A DNA stretch of 64,000 nt, from positions 1 to 64,000 of the forward strand of contig NZ_PNFA01000009.1 of the NCBI RefSeq assembly GCF_002970975.1, in the 5' to 3' direction. Below the pieces are notes generated by a model, which saw only the letters and a list, made by a program, of their open reading frames with translations, searched no databases and was not told the DNA's origin. Below are positions 42,883-52,154 of this stretch, piece by piece; positions within the stretch are counted from its first letter, which is position 1, and every line of letters starts with the position of its first letter. A program made the translations under genes and the position numbers. The stretch comes from Microbacterium halophytorum (GTDB lineage Bacteria > Actinomycetota > Actinomycetes > Actinomycetales > Microbacteriaceae).

Positions 42883-44109
42883 TCAGCGGGCCTGGCCCGC
42901 GCGGCGCTTGTTGTAGATGTCGAACGCGACGGCGAGCAGGAGCACGAGGCCCTTGATGATCTGCTGCATCGACTGCGGCACGCCCATCAGCTGCATGCCG
43001 TTGGTCATCACCGCCATCACGAGGCCACCGATGAGCGCGCCGCCCACGCGGCCGACGCCGCCCATCGTCGACGCACCGCCGATGAAGCAGGCCGCGATGA
43101 CGTCGAGCTCGAACATGTTGCCCATGCCCGGCTGTGCGCCGTTCGAGCGCGACGAGAACACCGCGGCGGCGATACCCGTCAGGAAGCCCATGTTCACGAA
43201 GATCCAGAAGTTCGTGCTGCGCACGTTCACGCCGCTGAGGCGGGCCGCGGCGAGGTTGCCGCCGACGGCGTACACGTGGCGCCCGAAGATCGTGCGGTTC
43301 GTCACGACCTGGTACACGAGGATCAGCACGGCCAGGATGATCAGGACGTACGGGAAGCCGCGGTTGTAGGCGAGCGCGGCGGCGAAGGCCAGCAGCACGG
43401 CCGAGATGACCACGAGCTTCAGCACGAACAGGAACATCGACTCGACGGGCTGGTTGTAGTTCTGCTTCGTGCGGCGCGAGCGGATGGAGCTGACGATGAT
43501 GCCGCCGACGGCGAGCACGCCGATCAGGAGCGTGAAGACGTCGAGCGTCTGGGGAACGGCCTTCAGGCCCTGCCCCTCTGCGATCGTTATCGCGCCGAAC
43601 GTGCCGTCGAGGAACCCGGATGCGATCTCCCGGTACGCGCCGGGGAACGGCGACAGCGAGACGTTGTCGAGCACGAGCCAGGTCAGGCCGCGGAACAGCA
43701 GCATGCCGGCAAGCGTCACGATGAACGCCGGGATGCCGACGTAGGCGACCCAGAAGCCCTGCCAGACACCCACGAGGATGCCGACGATGATCGCGGCGAG
43801 CACGCCCATCCACCAGGGCATGCCCATCCGGATGACGAGCACGGCCGAGACGGCGGATGCGAACGCGAGCACGGACCCGACCGACAGGTCGATGTGTCCG
43901 CCGACGATCACCAGGATCATGCCGAGCGCCATGATCAGGATGTGCGCGTTCTGCAGCACGATGTTCGTGACGTTCTCGGCACTGAGCAGGGTGCCCTGCG
44001 TCAGGATCGTGAACAGGAGGACGATCGCGACGAACGCGATGTAGATGCCGGAGGTCCGCAGATTGTGGGTCAGCAGGTCCTTGACCTCGACGAAGACGTT
44101 GTTCTTCAT
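42883..44109 (-). CDS. Multiple-sugar ABC permease, GguB/MmsB-like
   Basis: Membrane subunit of the second importer, 408 residues, BPD_transp_2 family, with about ten to twelve transmembrane segments and the [11 protein letters not shown] and [15 protein letters not shown] motifs. The length over 400 and the extended middle region (about 160-230) are typical of GguB/XylH-like permeases, which work as homodimers. It overlaps the ATPase gene by four bases (ATGA). With the ChvE-like protein and the ATPase it should import L-arabinose, xylose or a related aldose. Confidence 0.92.
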   Translation of the reverse strand: MKNNVFVEVKDLLTHNLRTSGIYIAFVAIVLLFTILTQGTLLSAENVTNIVLQNAHILIMALGMILVIVGGHIDLSVGSVLAFASAVSAVLVIRMGMPWWMGVLAAIIVGILVGVWQGFWVAYVGIPAFIVTLAGMLLFRGLTWLVLDNVSLSPFPGAYREIASGFLDGTFGAITIAEGQGLKAVPQTLDVFTLLIGVLAVGGIIVSSIRSRRTKQNYNQPVESMFLFVLKLVVISAVLLAFAAALAYNRGFPYVLIILAVLILVYQVVTNRTIFGRHVYAVGGNLAAARLSGVNVRSTNFWIFVNMGFLTGIAAAVFSSRSNGAQPGMGNMFELDVIAACFIGGASTMGGVGRVGGALIGGLVMAVMTNGMQLMGVPQSMQQIIKGLVLLLAVAFDIYNKRRAGQAR

Positions 44110-45659
44110 ACTGCGATCCCCTTCGTATTGGTGGGTTCGATCGTCATCAGCGACATGAGCTTCTCCTGCGTTGCTTCGGCGGCCGGGAGCTCGCCGGTGA
44201 TGCGCCCGTAGGCGAGGGAGTACACGCGATCGGACAGGCCGAGGAGCTCAGGCAGCTCGCTCGACACGACGATCACGGCCTTCCCTGCCGCCGCGAGCGC
44301 ACCGATGATCTCGTAGATCTCGTACTTGGCCCCGACGTCGATGCCGCGCGTGGGCTCGTCGAGGATGAGGACGTCGGGGTCGGTGTAGAGCCACTTCGAC
44401 AGCACGACCTTCTGCTGGTTGCCGCCGGAGAGGTTGCCGACGATCTGCGCGACCGTCGGGGACTTGATGTTGAGATCGGTGCGGTACTGCTCCGCGACCT
44501 TGATCTCTTCGTTGTTGTTGACGAACATCCCGCCGGAGACGATCTTGCCGAGCGCCGCGGAGGTGATGTTCGTCTTGATGTCGGAGATGAGGTTGAGGCC
44601 GAAGTGCTTCCGATCCTCCGATACGTACGCGATGCGGTTGTCGATCGCGTCCTTCACAGTGCGGGTCGAGATCTCCTCGCCCTTCAGGAACACCTTGCCC
44701 GAAGCGTCGCGCCCGTAGCTGCGGCCGAACACACTCATCATGAACTCGGTGCGCCCCGCGCCCATCAGACCGGCGATGCCGACGATCTCGCCCGCGCGCA
44801 CGTTCAGCGACGCGCCCTCGACGACCACGCGCCCCGCCTGCGTCGGATGCATGACGCGCCAGTCCTCGATCCGGAAGATCTCGTCCCCGATGTCGGGGGT
44901 GCGCGGCGGGAAGCGGCTCTCGAGCGAGCGGCCGACCATGCCCCGGATGATGCGGTCCTGCGTCGCATCCGGGCCGGTCATGTCGAGCGTCTCGATCGTC
45001 TCGCCGTCGCGGATGATGGTCGTCGAGTCGGCGATGTCGACGATCTCGCCGAGCTTGTGGCTGATGATGATGCACGTGATGCCCTGGTCACGCAGCTCCC
45101 GGAGCAGGCCGAGCAGGTGCTCGGAGTCCGTGTCGTTCAGCGCCGCCGTCGGCTCGTCGAGGATCAGCAGCTTGACGTCCTTCGTGAGCGCCTTCGCGAT
45201 CTCGATGAGCTGCTGCTTGCCGACGCCGAGCTGGCCGACCGGCGTGGTCGGGTTCTCGTGCAGGCCGACGCGCTCGAGCTGTTCGGCCGCGCGCTTGTTG
45301 GCCTCGTTCCAGTCGATCAGCGCGCCGTGCGTGATCTCGTTGCCGAGGAAGAGGTTCTCGGCGACCGAGAGGTACGGCACGAGCGCCAGCTCCTGGTGGA
45401 TGATGACGATGCCGGCCTCTTCGGAATCCTTGATCCCGCCGAAGCTCTGCGGCTGGCCGTCGAAGACGATCTGACCGTCGAAGGAGCCGTGCGGGTAGAC
45501 GCCCGACAGCACCTTCATGAGGGTGGATTTGCCGGCGCCGTTCTCGCCGCAGATCGCGTGGATCTCGCCGCGCTCGACGCTCAGGTTGACGTCCTTGAGC
45601 ACCTTGACGCCGGGGAAGTTCTTGATGATGTTGCGCATCTCGAGGATCGCGTCAGCCAT
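44106..45659 (-). CDS. Multiple-sugar ABC ATPase, GguA/MmsA-like
   Basis: A 517-residue double ATPase of the second importer. The first domain has Walker [10 protein letters not shown] and [12 protein letters not shown]. The second has GLMGAGRTE, signature LSGGNQQKV and [19 protein letters not shown]. The ATG at 45659 is chosen because AGGAG lies about five bases upstream; an in-frame ATG seven codons earlier is less likely. It overlaps the permease gene and follows the binding-protein gene after a long hairpin. It is a clear paralogue of the plus-strand ATPase at 47121-48659. Confidence 0.93.
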   Translation of the reverse strand: MADAILEMRNIIKNFPGVKVLKDVNLSVERGEIHAICGENGAGKSTLMKVLSGVYPHGSFDGQIVFDGQPQSFGGIKDSEEAGIVIIHQELALVPYLSVAENLFLGNEITHGALIDWNEANKRAAEQLERVGLHENPTTPVGQLGVGKQQLIEIAKALTKDVKLLILDEPTAALNDTDSEHLLGLLRELRDQGITCIIISHKLGEIVDIADSTTIIRDGETIETLDMTGPDATQDRIIRGMVGRSLESRFPPRTPDIGDEIFRIEDWRVMHPTQAGRVVVEGASLNVRAGEIVGIAGLMGAGRTEFMMSVFGRSYGRDASGKVFLKGEEISTRTVKDAIDNRIAYVSEDRKHFGLNLISDIKTNITSAALGKIVSGGMFVNNNEEIKVAEQYRTDLNIKSPTVAQIVGNLSGGNQQKVVLSKWLYTDPDVLILDEPTRGIDVGAKYEIYEIIGALAAAGKAVIVVSSELPELLGLSDRVYSLAYGRITGELPAAEATQEKLMSLMTIEPTNTKGIAV

Positions 45660-45692
45660 CGCTGCTCCTGTCTGTGACATTGCAGGGCGACT

Positions 45693-45737
45693 CCGGGTGG
45701 CGGCGGGCGGCGCTTCGGCGCGCCCGCCGCCACCCGG
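45693..45737 (-). terminator. Intercistronic hairpin between ChvE-like and ATPase genes
   Basis: A perfect 17-bp stem (45693-45709 with 45721-45737) capped by a smaller CGC-TTCG-GCG hairpin. It sits at the same operon position as the hairpin at 4006-4036 and is likely to set the ratio of binding protein to transporter. Confidence 0.75.
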
Positions 45738-45800
45738 GTTCGGGATGTCTCGGGTGATGCCGGGCCCGGCGCGTCAGCACCGGGCCCGGCGGGAAGTGCC

Positions 45801-46946
45801 TTACTCGGCGACGCCCGAGGCGACTTCGTCCTCGGTCCAGTACTCGGAGTCGATCAGCAGCGGCTGGATCTCGGCCTGCGTGACGATGTCGGACTCGAGC
45901 AGGAACGACGGCACGACCTTGACGCCGTTGTCGTACGACTCGGTGTCGTTGGCCTCGGGCTCGGAGCCCTCGGCGTACGCCGAGGCGGCGTCGACGGCCG
46001 CGGTCGCGAGCTTGCGCGTGTCCTTGAAGATGGTGGCGTACTGCACGCCGTCCTCGATCATCTTCACCGACGCGATCTCGGCGTCCTGGCCCGAGAGGAC
46101 CGGCAGGCCCTCCTCGATGGTCGAGCCGTAGCCGGCGTTCTCGAGCGCCGTGATGATGCCGCGCGAGATGCCGTCGAACGGCGAGAGCACGCCGTCGAGC
46201 TGGCCGGAGCCGCCGTCGTAGGTGCTCGTGATGAGGTCTTCCATGCGCTTCTGGGCCGTGGCCTGGTCCCAGCGCAGCGTCGAGACGGTGTCGAAGTCGT
46301 CCTGGCCGGAGCCGATCGTGAGGCGGCCGTCGTCGAGGAACGGCTTCAGCGTGTCCATCGCGCCGTTGTAGAAGAAGGTCGCGTTGTTGTCGTCGGGCGA
46401 ACCGGCGAACACCTCGATGATCTTCTCCTCGTCGAGGCCGGTCTCCTCGTAGTTCTCGTCGAGGTAGCCGAGGCCGCGCAGGAGGGACTGCGCCTGCTGC
46501 ACGCCGACGGTGTAGTTGTCGAACGTGACGTAGAAGTCGACGTCCTCGGTGCCGTTGATGAGGCGGTCGTAGGCGATCACCGGGATGCCCTTGCTCGCCG
46601 CGTTCTCCAGCTGCGTCGCGAGCGCCGTGCCGTCGATCGACGCGACGATCAGGATGTCGGCGCCGTTCGTGATCATCTGGTCGAGCTGCTGCTGCTGACG
46701 GGGGATGTCGTCGTTGGCGAACTGCAGGTCGACCTCGTAGCCGGCCTCCTCGAGCTGCGACTTGACGGCGTCGCCGTCGGCGATCCACCGCTCGCTCGTC
46801 TCGGTCGGCATCGCAACGCCGACCTGGATGTCCTCGGCCGCAGCGTCGCCGCCGCCGCCTTCCGAACCGCCCGAGCAGCCGGCGAGGCCGAGCCCGAGTG
46901 CGACGGCGCCCGTGAGCGCGACCATTCGCATGCCGTTTCGCTTCAT
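45801..46946 (-). CDS. Multiple-sugar-binding lipoprotein, ChvE-like
   Basis: A 381-residue extracytoplasmic binding protein. Lipobox LAGC (Cys at about residue 24) is followed by a Gly/Glu tether. The body is the ChvE/XylF-type fold with VGVAMPTETSERWIADGDAV, ADILIVASIDGTAL, VIAYDRLI, and VLSGQDAEIASVKMI near the hinge. These motifs are diagnostic for the aldose-binding ChvE group, which takes L-arabinose, xylose, galactose or glucose. Ribosome site weak (GAGA). First gene of the operon, transcribed from a promoter at 47037-47065. Confidence 0.92.
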   Translation of the reverse strand: MKRNGMRMVALTGAVALGLGLAGCSGGSEGGGGDAAAEDIQVGVAMPTETSERWIADGDAVKSQLEEAGYEVDLQFANDDIPRQQQQLDQMITNGADILIVASIDGTALATQLENAASKGIPVIAYDRLINGTEDVDFYVTFDNYTVGVQQAQSLLRGLGYLDENYEETGLDEEKIIEVFAGSPDDNNATFFYNGAMDTLKPFLDDGRLTIGSGQDDFDTVSTLRWDQATAQKRMEDLITSTYDGGSGQLDGVLSPFDGISRGIITALENAGYGSTIEEGLPVLSGQDAEIASVKMIEDGVQYATIFKDTRKLATAAVDAASAYAEGSEPEANDTESYDNGVKVVPSFLLESDIVTQAEIQPLLIDSEYWTEDEVASGVAE

Positions 46947-47036
46947 TGCTGTGTCTCTCTTCGTCGAGGTCCAACGCCGCGGAATGCAGCGCCTCCGATC
47001 CGCGTCGGCGCTGGTCCGCGCCGATCGCTCGTGAGA

Positions 47037-47065
47037 GCATTACATATTGACGGGCCCGCGTACAA
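47037..47065 (-). promoter_or_regulatory. Promoter of the ChvE-GguAB operon in an A/T-rich divergent region
   Basis: On the minus strand TTGTAC (47065-47060), a 17-base spacer and TAATGC (47042-47037). The surrounding block 47036-47090 is strikingly A/T-rich for this genome and must also hold the plus-strand promoter. A TTGACG at 47047 is the only plus-strand -35 candidate, without a good -10. The ROK regulator at 48665 may act here. Confidence 0.55.
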
Positions 47066-47120
47066 ATTACTTTCGCATAACATCGACAGACCCCCGTCCG
47101 AACCGCTCCGAGGCGAATCC

Positions 47121-48659
47121 ATGCCGCAGACCATCCTCCGCACGAGCGGAATCACGAAGCGGTTCCAGGGCGTCGCGGCACTGAGCGATGTATCGCTTGA
47201 GATCGCCGCAGGCGAGGTGCACGCGCTCTGCGGCGAGAACGGAGCGGGCAAGTCGACGCTCATGAACGTGCTCTCCGGGGTCTATCCATCCGGGACCTAC
47301 GAGGGCACGATCGAGCTCGACGGCGAGGCCGTGGGCTTCCGCTCGCTCGCCGACAGCGAGGCCCACGGGATCGTGATCATCCACCAGGAGCTCGCGCTCG
47401 TTCCACAGCTGACGATCGCCGAGAACCTCTTCCTCGGGAGCGAGATCGCCTCGCGCGGGTTCATCGACTGGCACGCGACGCACACGCGGGCGGCGGCGGC
47501 CCTGGAGCGCGTCGGCCTCGACGAGAATCCGTCGACCCCCGTCTCCGAACTCGGCATCGGCAAGCGACAGCTCGTCGAGATCGCGAAGGCTCTGTCGAAG
47601 GACGTCCGGATCCTGATCCTCGACGAGCCGACCGCGGCCCTCGGCGAGGCCGACTCGGCGCGCCTGCTCTCGCTCATCGCGCGGCTCCGCGAGCACGGCA
47701 TCACGTGCATCCTGATCTCGCACAAGCTCCGCGAGGTGATGCAGATCGCCGACCGCATCACGGTTCTGCGCGACGGCGAGAACGTCGAAACGATGCATCG
47801 CGACGAGCCGGAGACCGACGAGGGCAGGATCATCCGGGCGATGGTCGGCCGCGACCTCGACAGCCTGTTCCCGCCGCGCGAGCCCCTCATCGGCGACGAG
47901 CTCTTCCGCATCGAGAACTGGAGCGTCGGGCGACCGGATGCGCCGGATCGCCACGCGATCGACGACGTCGGGTTCCACGTGCGATCCGGCGAGATCGTCG
48001 GCTTCGCCGGCCTCATGGGCGCCGGGCGCACCGAGCTGGCGATGAGCATCTTCGGCCGTTCCTACGGAACGCGCATCTCCGGCTCGGCGTTCCTGCACGG
48101 AGAGCGGGTCGACGTGTCCACGGTGCAGCGCGCGATCGAACACGGCATCGTGTACGTGCCGGAGGACCGGCGCGGCCACGGGCTGAACATGTTCACCGAC
48201 ATCCGGACGAACGTTTCGGCCGTCGCGCTCGACAGACTCACCCGCGGGGGCCTGCTCGACCTCATCCGGGAGTACAAGATCGCCGACGCCTACCGCTACA
48301 AGATGAACATCAAGGCGCGCGGTGTCACCGAGATCGTCGGCAACCTCTCCGGCGGCAACCAGCAGAAGGTCGTGCTGGCGAAATGGCTGTTCTCGACCCC
48401 GGATGTCCTGATCCTGGACGAGCCGACGCGCGGCATCGATGTCGGCGCGAAGTACGAGATCTACGGGTTCGTGAACGAGCTCGCCGCGCAGGGCAAGGCC
48501 ATCGTGCTGATCTCGTCCGAGCTGCCGGAGGTGATCGGGCTGTCCGACCGGATCTATACGCTGGCGGAGGGCCGGATCACCGGCGAGGTCGCGCGCGAGG
48601 ACGCGACGCAGGAGCGCCTGATGCACCTGATGACGGCGGACGGAGCGGGCGCGAGGTGA
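47121..48659 (+). CDS. Second GguA-like ABC ATPase, regulator-linked, without own permease
   Basis: A 512-residue double ATPase divergent from the ChvE-GguAB operon and paralogous to its ATPase. Motifs are intact: GENGAGKST and [12 protein letters not shown] in the first domain; [18 protein letters not shown] and [19 protein letters not shown] in the second. The ATG at 47121 has GAGG seven bases upstream; the 30 codons of open frame before it run through the promoter region. Followed within six bases by a ROK regulator. No permease or binding protein accompanies it. It may share the GguB permease, mirror the LacI-linked ATPase at 5249, or be left from a lost transporter. Confidence 0.9.
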   Translation: MPQTILRTSGITKRFQGVAALSDVSLEIAAGEVHALCGENGAGKSTLMNVLSGVYPSGTYEGTIELDGEAVGFRSLADSEAHGIVIIHQELALVPQLTIAENLFLGSEIASRGFIDWHATHTRAAAALERVGLDENPSTPVSELGIGKRQLVEIAKALSKDVRILILDEPTAALGEADSARLLSLIARLREHGITCILISHKLREVMQIADRITVLRDGENVETMHRDEPETDEGRIIRAMVGRDLDSLFPPREPLIGDELFRIENWSVGRPDAPDRHAIDDVGFHVRSGEIVGFAGLMGAGRTELAMSIFGRSYGTRISGSAFLHGERVDVSTVQRAIEHGIVYVPEDRRGHGLNMFTDIRTNVSAVALDRLTRGGLLDLIREYKIADAYRYKMNIKARGVTEIVGNLSGGNQQKVVLAKWLFSTPDVLILDEPTRGIDVGAKYEIYGFVNELAAQGKAIVLISSELPEVIGLSDRIYTLAEGRITGEVAREDATQERLMHLMTADGAGAR

Positions 48660-48664
48660 GCACC

Positions 48665-49885
48665 ATGCACGTCCCTTCCCCCCTGCCCCTCTCGAAGCGC
48701 CAACCCACCGGCCGCACGACGAACGAAGAGGTGCGCCAGCAGAACCTCGCGTCCGTGCTGCAGCTCGTGCATGTCGACGGGCCGCAGTCGCGGTCGGCGA
48801 TCGGCACGGCGACGGGCCTGAACCGCTCGACCGTCACGGGCCTCGTCACGGAGCTGACGGAGTTGGGCCTCGCCGTCGAGACGAGCACGGCACCGACCGG
48901 CCGCGTCGGTCGCCCGTCCCTGGGCGTCGCGGCCGATGACGCGGTCGCCGCGCTCAGCGTGCGGGCCGAGCCCGATGCCGTCACGGTCTCGCTCGTCGGC
49001 CTCGCGGGCACCGTGCACTCGCGCGTTCGGCACGACCTCGCCGGCGCCCCGAGCCCCCGCCGCTTCGCCCAGATCACGTCGTCGCTCGTCGACGGCATGC
49101 GCGCCGACATCGACAGGCACTACCGCCTCGTCGGCGCGGGCGTCGCCATCCCGGGGCTCGTCGACGAGGCCGGCACCGTGCTGGTCGCGCCTCCCCTCAG
49201 ATGGAAGCGCGAGCACATCGCGAGCCGCCTCTCGTCCGCGCTCGGAATGCCCGTGGCGGCCGCCAACGACGCGAGCGTGGGCGCCATGGCCGAGGCCCGC
49301 TTCGGCATGGGTCGCGGCATCGAGAACATGCTCTACATGGCGGGCTCGACGACCGGCATCGGCGGCGGGCTGATCTTCGACGGCACGCTGCTGCGCGGCA
49401 CGAGCGGGTTCGCCGGCGAGCTCGGGCACGCCGTCGTCAACCCCGGCGGCACCAAATGCACGTGCGGCCGCCGCGGATGCCTCGAGGCCGAGCTGAATCC
49501 GCACCGCGTGCTCGACCTGCTCGGCAGGCGCAACCTCGACGAGGACGAGCTCGACATCGAGCTCGGGGTCGTGCGGAATCCCGCGGTGATCGCGGAGGTC
49601 GCCCGCCAGGTCGATGTGCTCTCGATCGCCCTGACGAACTTCGTGAACGCCTTCGCGCCCGAGGTCGTCGTGCTGTCGGGTTACCTCGGCGTGCTGCTGG
49701 CGACGAGCCGCGAACGGCTCTCGAACGCCGTGCGGGTCGAACCCGTCGGCGCCGACGGCCGGTCGGTGCGCCTCGAGCGCGCCCACATGCGCTCCCACCT
49801 GATGCAGATCGCCCCGGCCGAGCTCGCGTTCGCGCCGCTCCTCGCCGACCCCGCCGCTCGCGCCCCGCGCCGCGCGGGGCACTGA
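48665..49885 (+). CDS. ROK-family transcriptional regulator
   Basis: A 406-residue regulator of the NagC/XylR-type ROK family. An N-terminal winged helix-turn-helix (about 20-80, RSAIGTATGLNRSTVTGLVTEL) is joined to a sugar-kinase-like domain. The latter has the zinc motif CTCGRRGCLEA, the GTSGFAGELGH loop that contacts sugar, and VVLSGYLG near the C-terminus. The ATG at 48665 follows GAGG by eight bases; a GTG at 48656 overlapping the ATPase stop is an alternative. Likely to control the divergent ChvE-GguAB operon and its own ATPase gene in response to a pentose or hexose. Confidence 0.9.
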   Translation: MHVPSPLPLSKRQPTGRTTNEEVRQQNLASVLQLVHVDGPQSRSAIGTATGLNRSTVTGLVTELTELGLAVETSTAPTGRVGRPSLGVAADDAVAALSVRAEPDAVTVSLVGLAGTVHSRVRHDLAGAPSPRRFAQITSSLVDGMRADIDRHYRLVGAGVAIPGLVDEAGTVLVAPPLRWKREHIASRLSSALGMPVAAANDASVGAMAEARFGMGRGIENMLYMAGSTTGIGGGLIFDGTLLRGTSGFAGELGHAVVNPGGTKCTCGRRGCLEAELNPHRVLDLLGRRNLDEDELDIELGVVRNPAVIAEVARQVDVLSIALTNFVNAFAPEVVVLSGYLGVLLATSRERLSNAVRVEPVGADGRSVRLERAHMRSHLMQIAPAELAFAPLLADPAARAPRRAGH

Positions 49886-50003
49886 GGCGCGGCGCCGCGC
49901 TCCGCGGCACCGCGCCGCCTCGTTCTCGTGCCTTCGTCGATGCATCCGGCGCCATGACTCGACGGCGGCACGGATCCATCCGGGTCTCGGCCCGCAGAAC
50001 GCG

Positions 50004-50037
50004 ACAGCGCCCCCGCTCCGAGGAGCGGGGGCGCTGT
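50004..50037. terminator. Bidirectional terminator between convergent genes
   Basis: A perfect 15-bp stem (50004-50018 with 50023-50037) with a 4-base loop, between the ROK gene (plus) and the small membrane protein gene (minus). Marks the right edge of the sugar island. Confidence 0.8.
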
Positions 50038-50047
50038 TCGTCGGGTG

Positions 50048-50227
50048 TCAGCGCTGGTACTTAGCGCCCGACTTCGCATGGATCGGCAGGGCCATCGCGA
50101 GGCACACGGCGACGATGCCGAGCGCGAACACGAGGGCGTGCACGAAGCCGACGGTGATGAACGGCATGAATGCCACGCCGAACAGGGCGATACCACCGAT
50201 GAAGAGGATGATGCTGAGCAGGAACAT
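50048..50227 (-). CDS. Small two-helix membrane protein
   Basis: A 59-residue protein beginning MFLLSIILFIGGIALFG and ending in a polar tail, HAKSGAKYQR. Two hydrophobic segments (about 1-25 and 28-50) fill it. GAAAGGG lies a few bases before the ATG and the gene ends 11 bases before a strong terminator, which supports it as real despite its length. No family is recognised; function unknown. Confidence 0.65.
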   Translation of the reverse strand: MFLLSIILFIGGIALFGVAFMPFITVGFVHALVFALGIVAVCLAMALPIHAKSGAKYQR

Positions 50228-50317
50228 ACGTGCCCTTTCTGACGCTTGCGCTCCACCCTAACCGCAAGGTCCGCTCATCCGAAAACACTCGCCCCGAACG
50301 CCTCGGATCCCAGGGTC

Positions 50318-50346
50318 TTGACGCGCGCAGGTTTGCGCCACAAACT
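50318..50346 (+). promoter_or_regulatory. Promoter giving a leaderless mRNA
   Basis: TTGACG (50318-50323), a 17-base spacer and CAAACT (50341-50346). The ATG of the next gene starts 8 bases after the -10 box, so transcription should begin at or next to the start codon. Confidence 0.55.
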
Positions 50347-50353
50347 ACTTTGC

Positions 50354-51010
50354 ATGGACCCGCAGGAGGATCGCCGCGACGAAGACGCACCCGACCCCGC
50401 CGAGATGGCGCGGGTGATGGCCGAGCAGCAGCGAGCCCTCGACCAGCGGACGGCGCGCCTCGGCGGCGCCCTTCTCGTGATCTGGGGCGTCGTCTGGGTG
50501 CTGGGCTACACGGTGAAGTGGAGCCAGGTTGGCGCTCTCGGCGGCAACCCGCTTTTCCGAATCCCGGCACCGGCGGTCGACATCGCGATCGCCGCACTCG
50601 TCGGCGGGGCGCTCGTCGTCTCGGGGATCATCGGCGCACGGATGGGGCGCGGCGTGCGCGGGCCGAGCGCGCGCACCGGAGCGCTGTACGGCTGGACGAT
50701 CTCGATCGGCACTGCGGCCGTCGTGATGTTCACGGTCGCGCTCGCGCGCGCCGGGCTCGACGAAGAAGCCCTCGCGCTCGTGTTCCCCGGCGCGTTCACG
50801 CTCGTCTTCGCCACGCTCTACATGGTCGGGTCGGCGCTCAGCGGCACGCGCACGCCGTTCGTCGTCGGGCTCGTCCTGTGCCTCGCGACGATCGCCGCCA
50901 CCACGGTCGCCGTGCCGAACCACTGGCTCGTGTACGCCGCATCCGGGTGCACGTTCTTCGTCGCCGCCGCCCGCTCGGGCCGCGTCGTCGGCCCTCTGGC
51001 GGGTGCGTGA
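50354..51010 (+). CDS. Predicted membrane protein of unknown function
   Basis: A 218-residue protein with an acidic, Gln-rich N-terminus (about 1-35) followed by about six hydrophobic segments arranged in pairs. There is no ribosome site before the ATG; the promoter spacing suggests a leaderless transcript. The gene is followed directly by a winged-helix regulator and a CPBP-type membrane protease, with start and stop overlaps, so the three form one operon. The family resembles uncharacterised actinobacterial membrane proteins found beside small regulators, which may control its expression. Confidence 0.75.
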   Translation: MDPQEDRRDEDAPDPAEMARVMAEQQRALDQRTARLGGALLVIWGVVWVLGYTVKWSQVGALGGNPLFRIPAPAVDIAIAALVGGALVVSGIIGARMGRGVRGPSARTGALYGWTISIGTAAVVMFTVALARAGLDEEALALVFPGAFTLVFATLYMVGSALSGTRTPFVVGLVLCLATIAATTVAVPNHWLVYAASGCTFFVAAARSGRVVGPLAGA

Positions 51011-51011
51011 G

Positions 51012-51320
51012 ATGGCGCTCGACCCGGTCATCCACGCGCCCGTCCGCCTGCGCGTCGTCACGCTGCTCGCCGCCGCTCTGCGCGACCCAGCGGACGAGAT
51101 CCCGTTCGTACAGGTGCAGCGGGAGCTCGGCCTCACCGCGGGCAACCTCACCACGCACCTCGCAAAGCTCGAGGATGCCGGCTACGTCGCGATCGGCAAG
51201 GAGTTCCAGGGGCGCAAGCCTGTGACGCATGTCTCCCTCACCGCCCCCGGTCGCCTCGCGTTCGCGCAGTACCGCGCCGAGCTGCTGTCCCTGCTGTCCG
51301 CCGACGAGGTGTCGCAATGA
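51012..51320 (+). CDS. Small winged-helix transcriptional regulator
   Basis: A 102-residue DNA-binding protein of the HTH_34 / MarR-ArsR-like type. Helix 2 and recognition helix are visible in VQRELGLTAGNLTTHLAKLEDAGYV, followed by the wing GRKPVTHVSLTAPGR. The ATG at 51012 begins just after the upstream stop; a GTG at 51003 overlapping it is an alternative start. Ends overlapping the CPBP protease gene (ATGA). Probably autoregulates this three-gene operon. Confidence 0.85.
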   Translation: MALDPVIHAPVRLRVVTLLAAALRDPADEIPFVQVQRELGLTAGNLTTHLAKLEDAGYVAIGKEFQGRKPVTHVSLTAPGRLAFAQYRAELLSLLSADEVSQ

Positions 51321-52081
51321 GGGTCTCGGGCCGCTCCCCCGCCTTCACCGCTGCCGACGCGTGGGCCGTGCTGACCGTCCGGCTCGCGCTCATCGTGCTG
51401 GCCGCCCTCGCCGGTGGTCTGCTGCTGCTCGCGGCGAACGGGCGATGGGCGTTCCCTCCAGGGTCGATGATCGCGACCTGGACGATCCTCCCCGTGAACG
51501 TCCTCACGTGGGTGGTCGTGATCCGAACGCTGCGGCGGCGCGGCACTCGGGTGCGCGACATGCTCGTCCCGGGTCCCCGCGGAATCGGCATCGACGTGCT
51601 GTGGGGCTTCGTGTGGCTCGCCGCCCTGTACCTGCCGTTCGCCGGCGCCCTGATCGGCACGCTCGCAATCTTCGAGCCCGACCCCTTCGCCGCGTTCGAG
51701 ACCGCCTTCGCGTCGCCGAGCACGCTCGTCGACATCCCGGCCGCCATCGCGCCGCTGGTCGCCGTGGTCGGCGTCGTGCTGTTCGCCCCCGTCAACGCCC
51801 CCGTCGAGGAGCTCGCCTACCGCGGCATCGCACAGCGCGGCCTCGGCGGCTGGGCGGGCGTCGTCGTCCCATCGGTCGCGTTCGGATTCCAGCATCTCTG
51901 GTTCGCCGCGACGTGGAGCGCCGCCGCAGCGATGTTCGCGGCCTTCACGGTGTGGGGCCTCGGCTCCGCGCTGATCGCCCGTTGGCAGGGGCGTCTGCTG
52001 CCGATCGTCATCGCGCACTTCGTCGTGAACGTGCTCACGAGCGCCCCCGCACTGCTGTTCCTGTTCATCGACGTCGGGTGA
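51317..52081 (+). CDS. CPBP-family intramembrane metalloprotease
   Basis: A 254-residue polytopic membrane protein of the CAAX-protease/bacteriocin-processing (Abi) family. The three active-site motifs can be read: EELAYRG at about residue 165, FGFQHLWF near 190, and IAHFVVNVL near 235. It overlaps the regulator gene by four bases. Substrate unknown; in other bacteria such proteins process or resist peptides. Confidence 0.88.
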   Translation: MRVSGRSPAFTAADAWAVLTVRLALIVLAALAGGLLLLAANGRWAFPPGSMIATWTILPVNVLTWVVVIRTLRRRGTRVRDMLVPGPRGIGIDVLWGFVWLAALYLPFAGALIGTLAIFEPDPFAAFETAFASPSTLVDIPAAIAPLVAVVGVVLFAPVNAPVEELAYRGIAQRGLGGWAGVVVPSVAFGFQHLWFAATWSAAAAMFAAFTVWGLGSALIARWQGRLLPIVIAHFVVNVLTSAPALLFLFIDVG

Positions 52082-52154
52082 CCCGCACCGGGCCGCGATG
52101 TCGGAACCCCACAACCGGCTGGCAGGCCCGACGGCGGCGCAATAGCGTGGCGCC

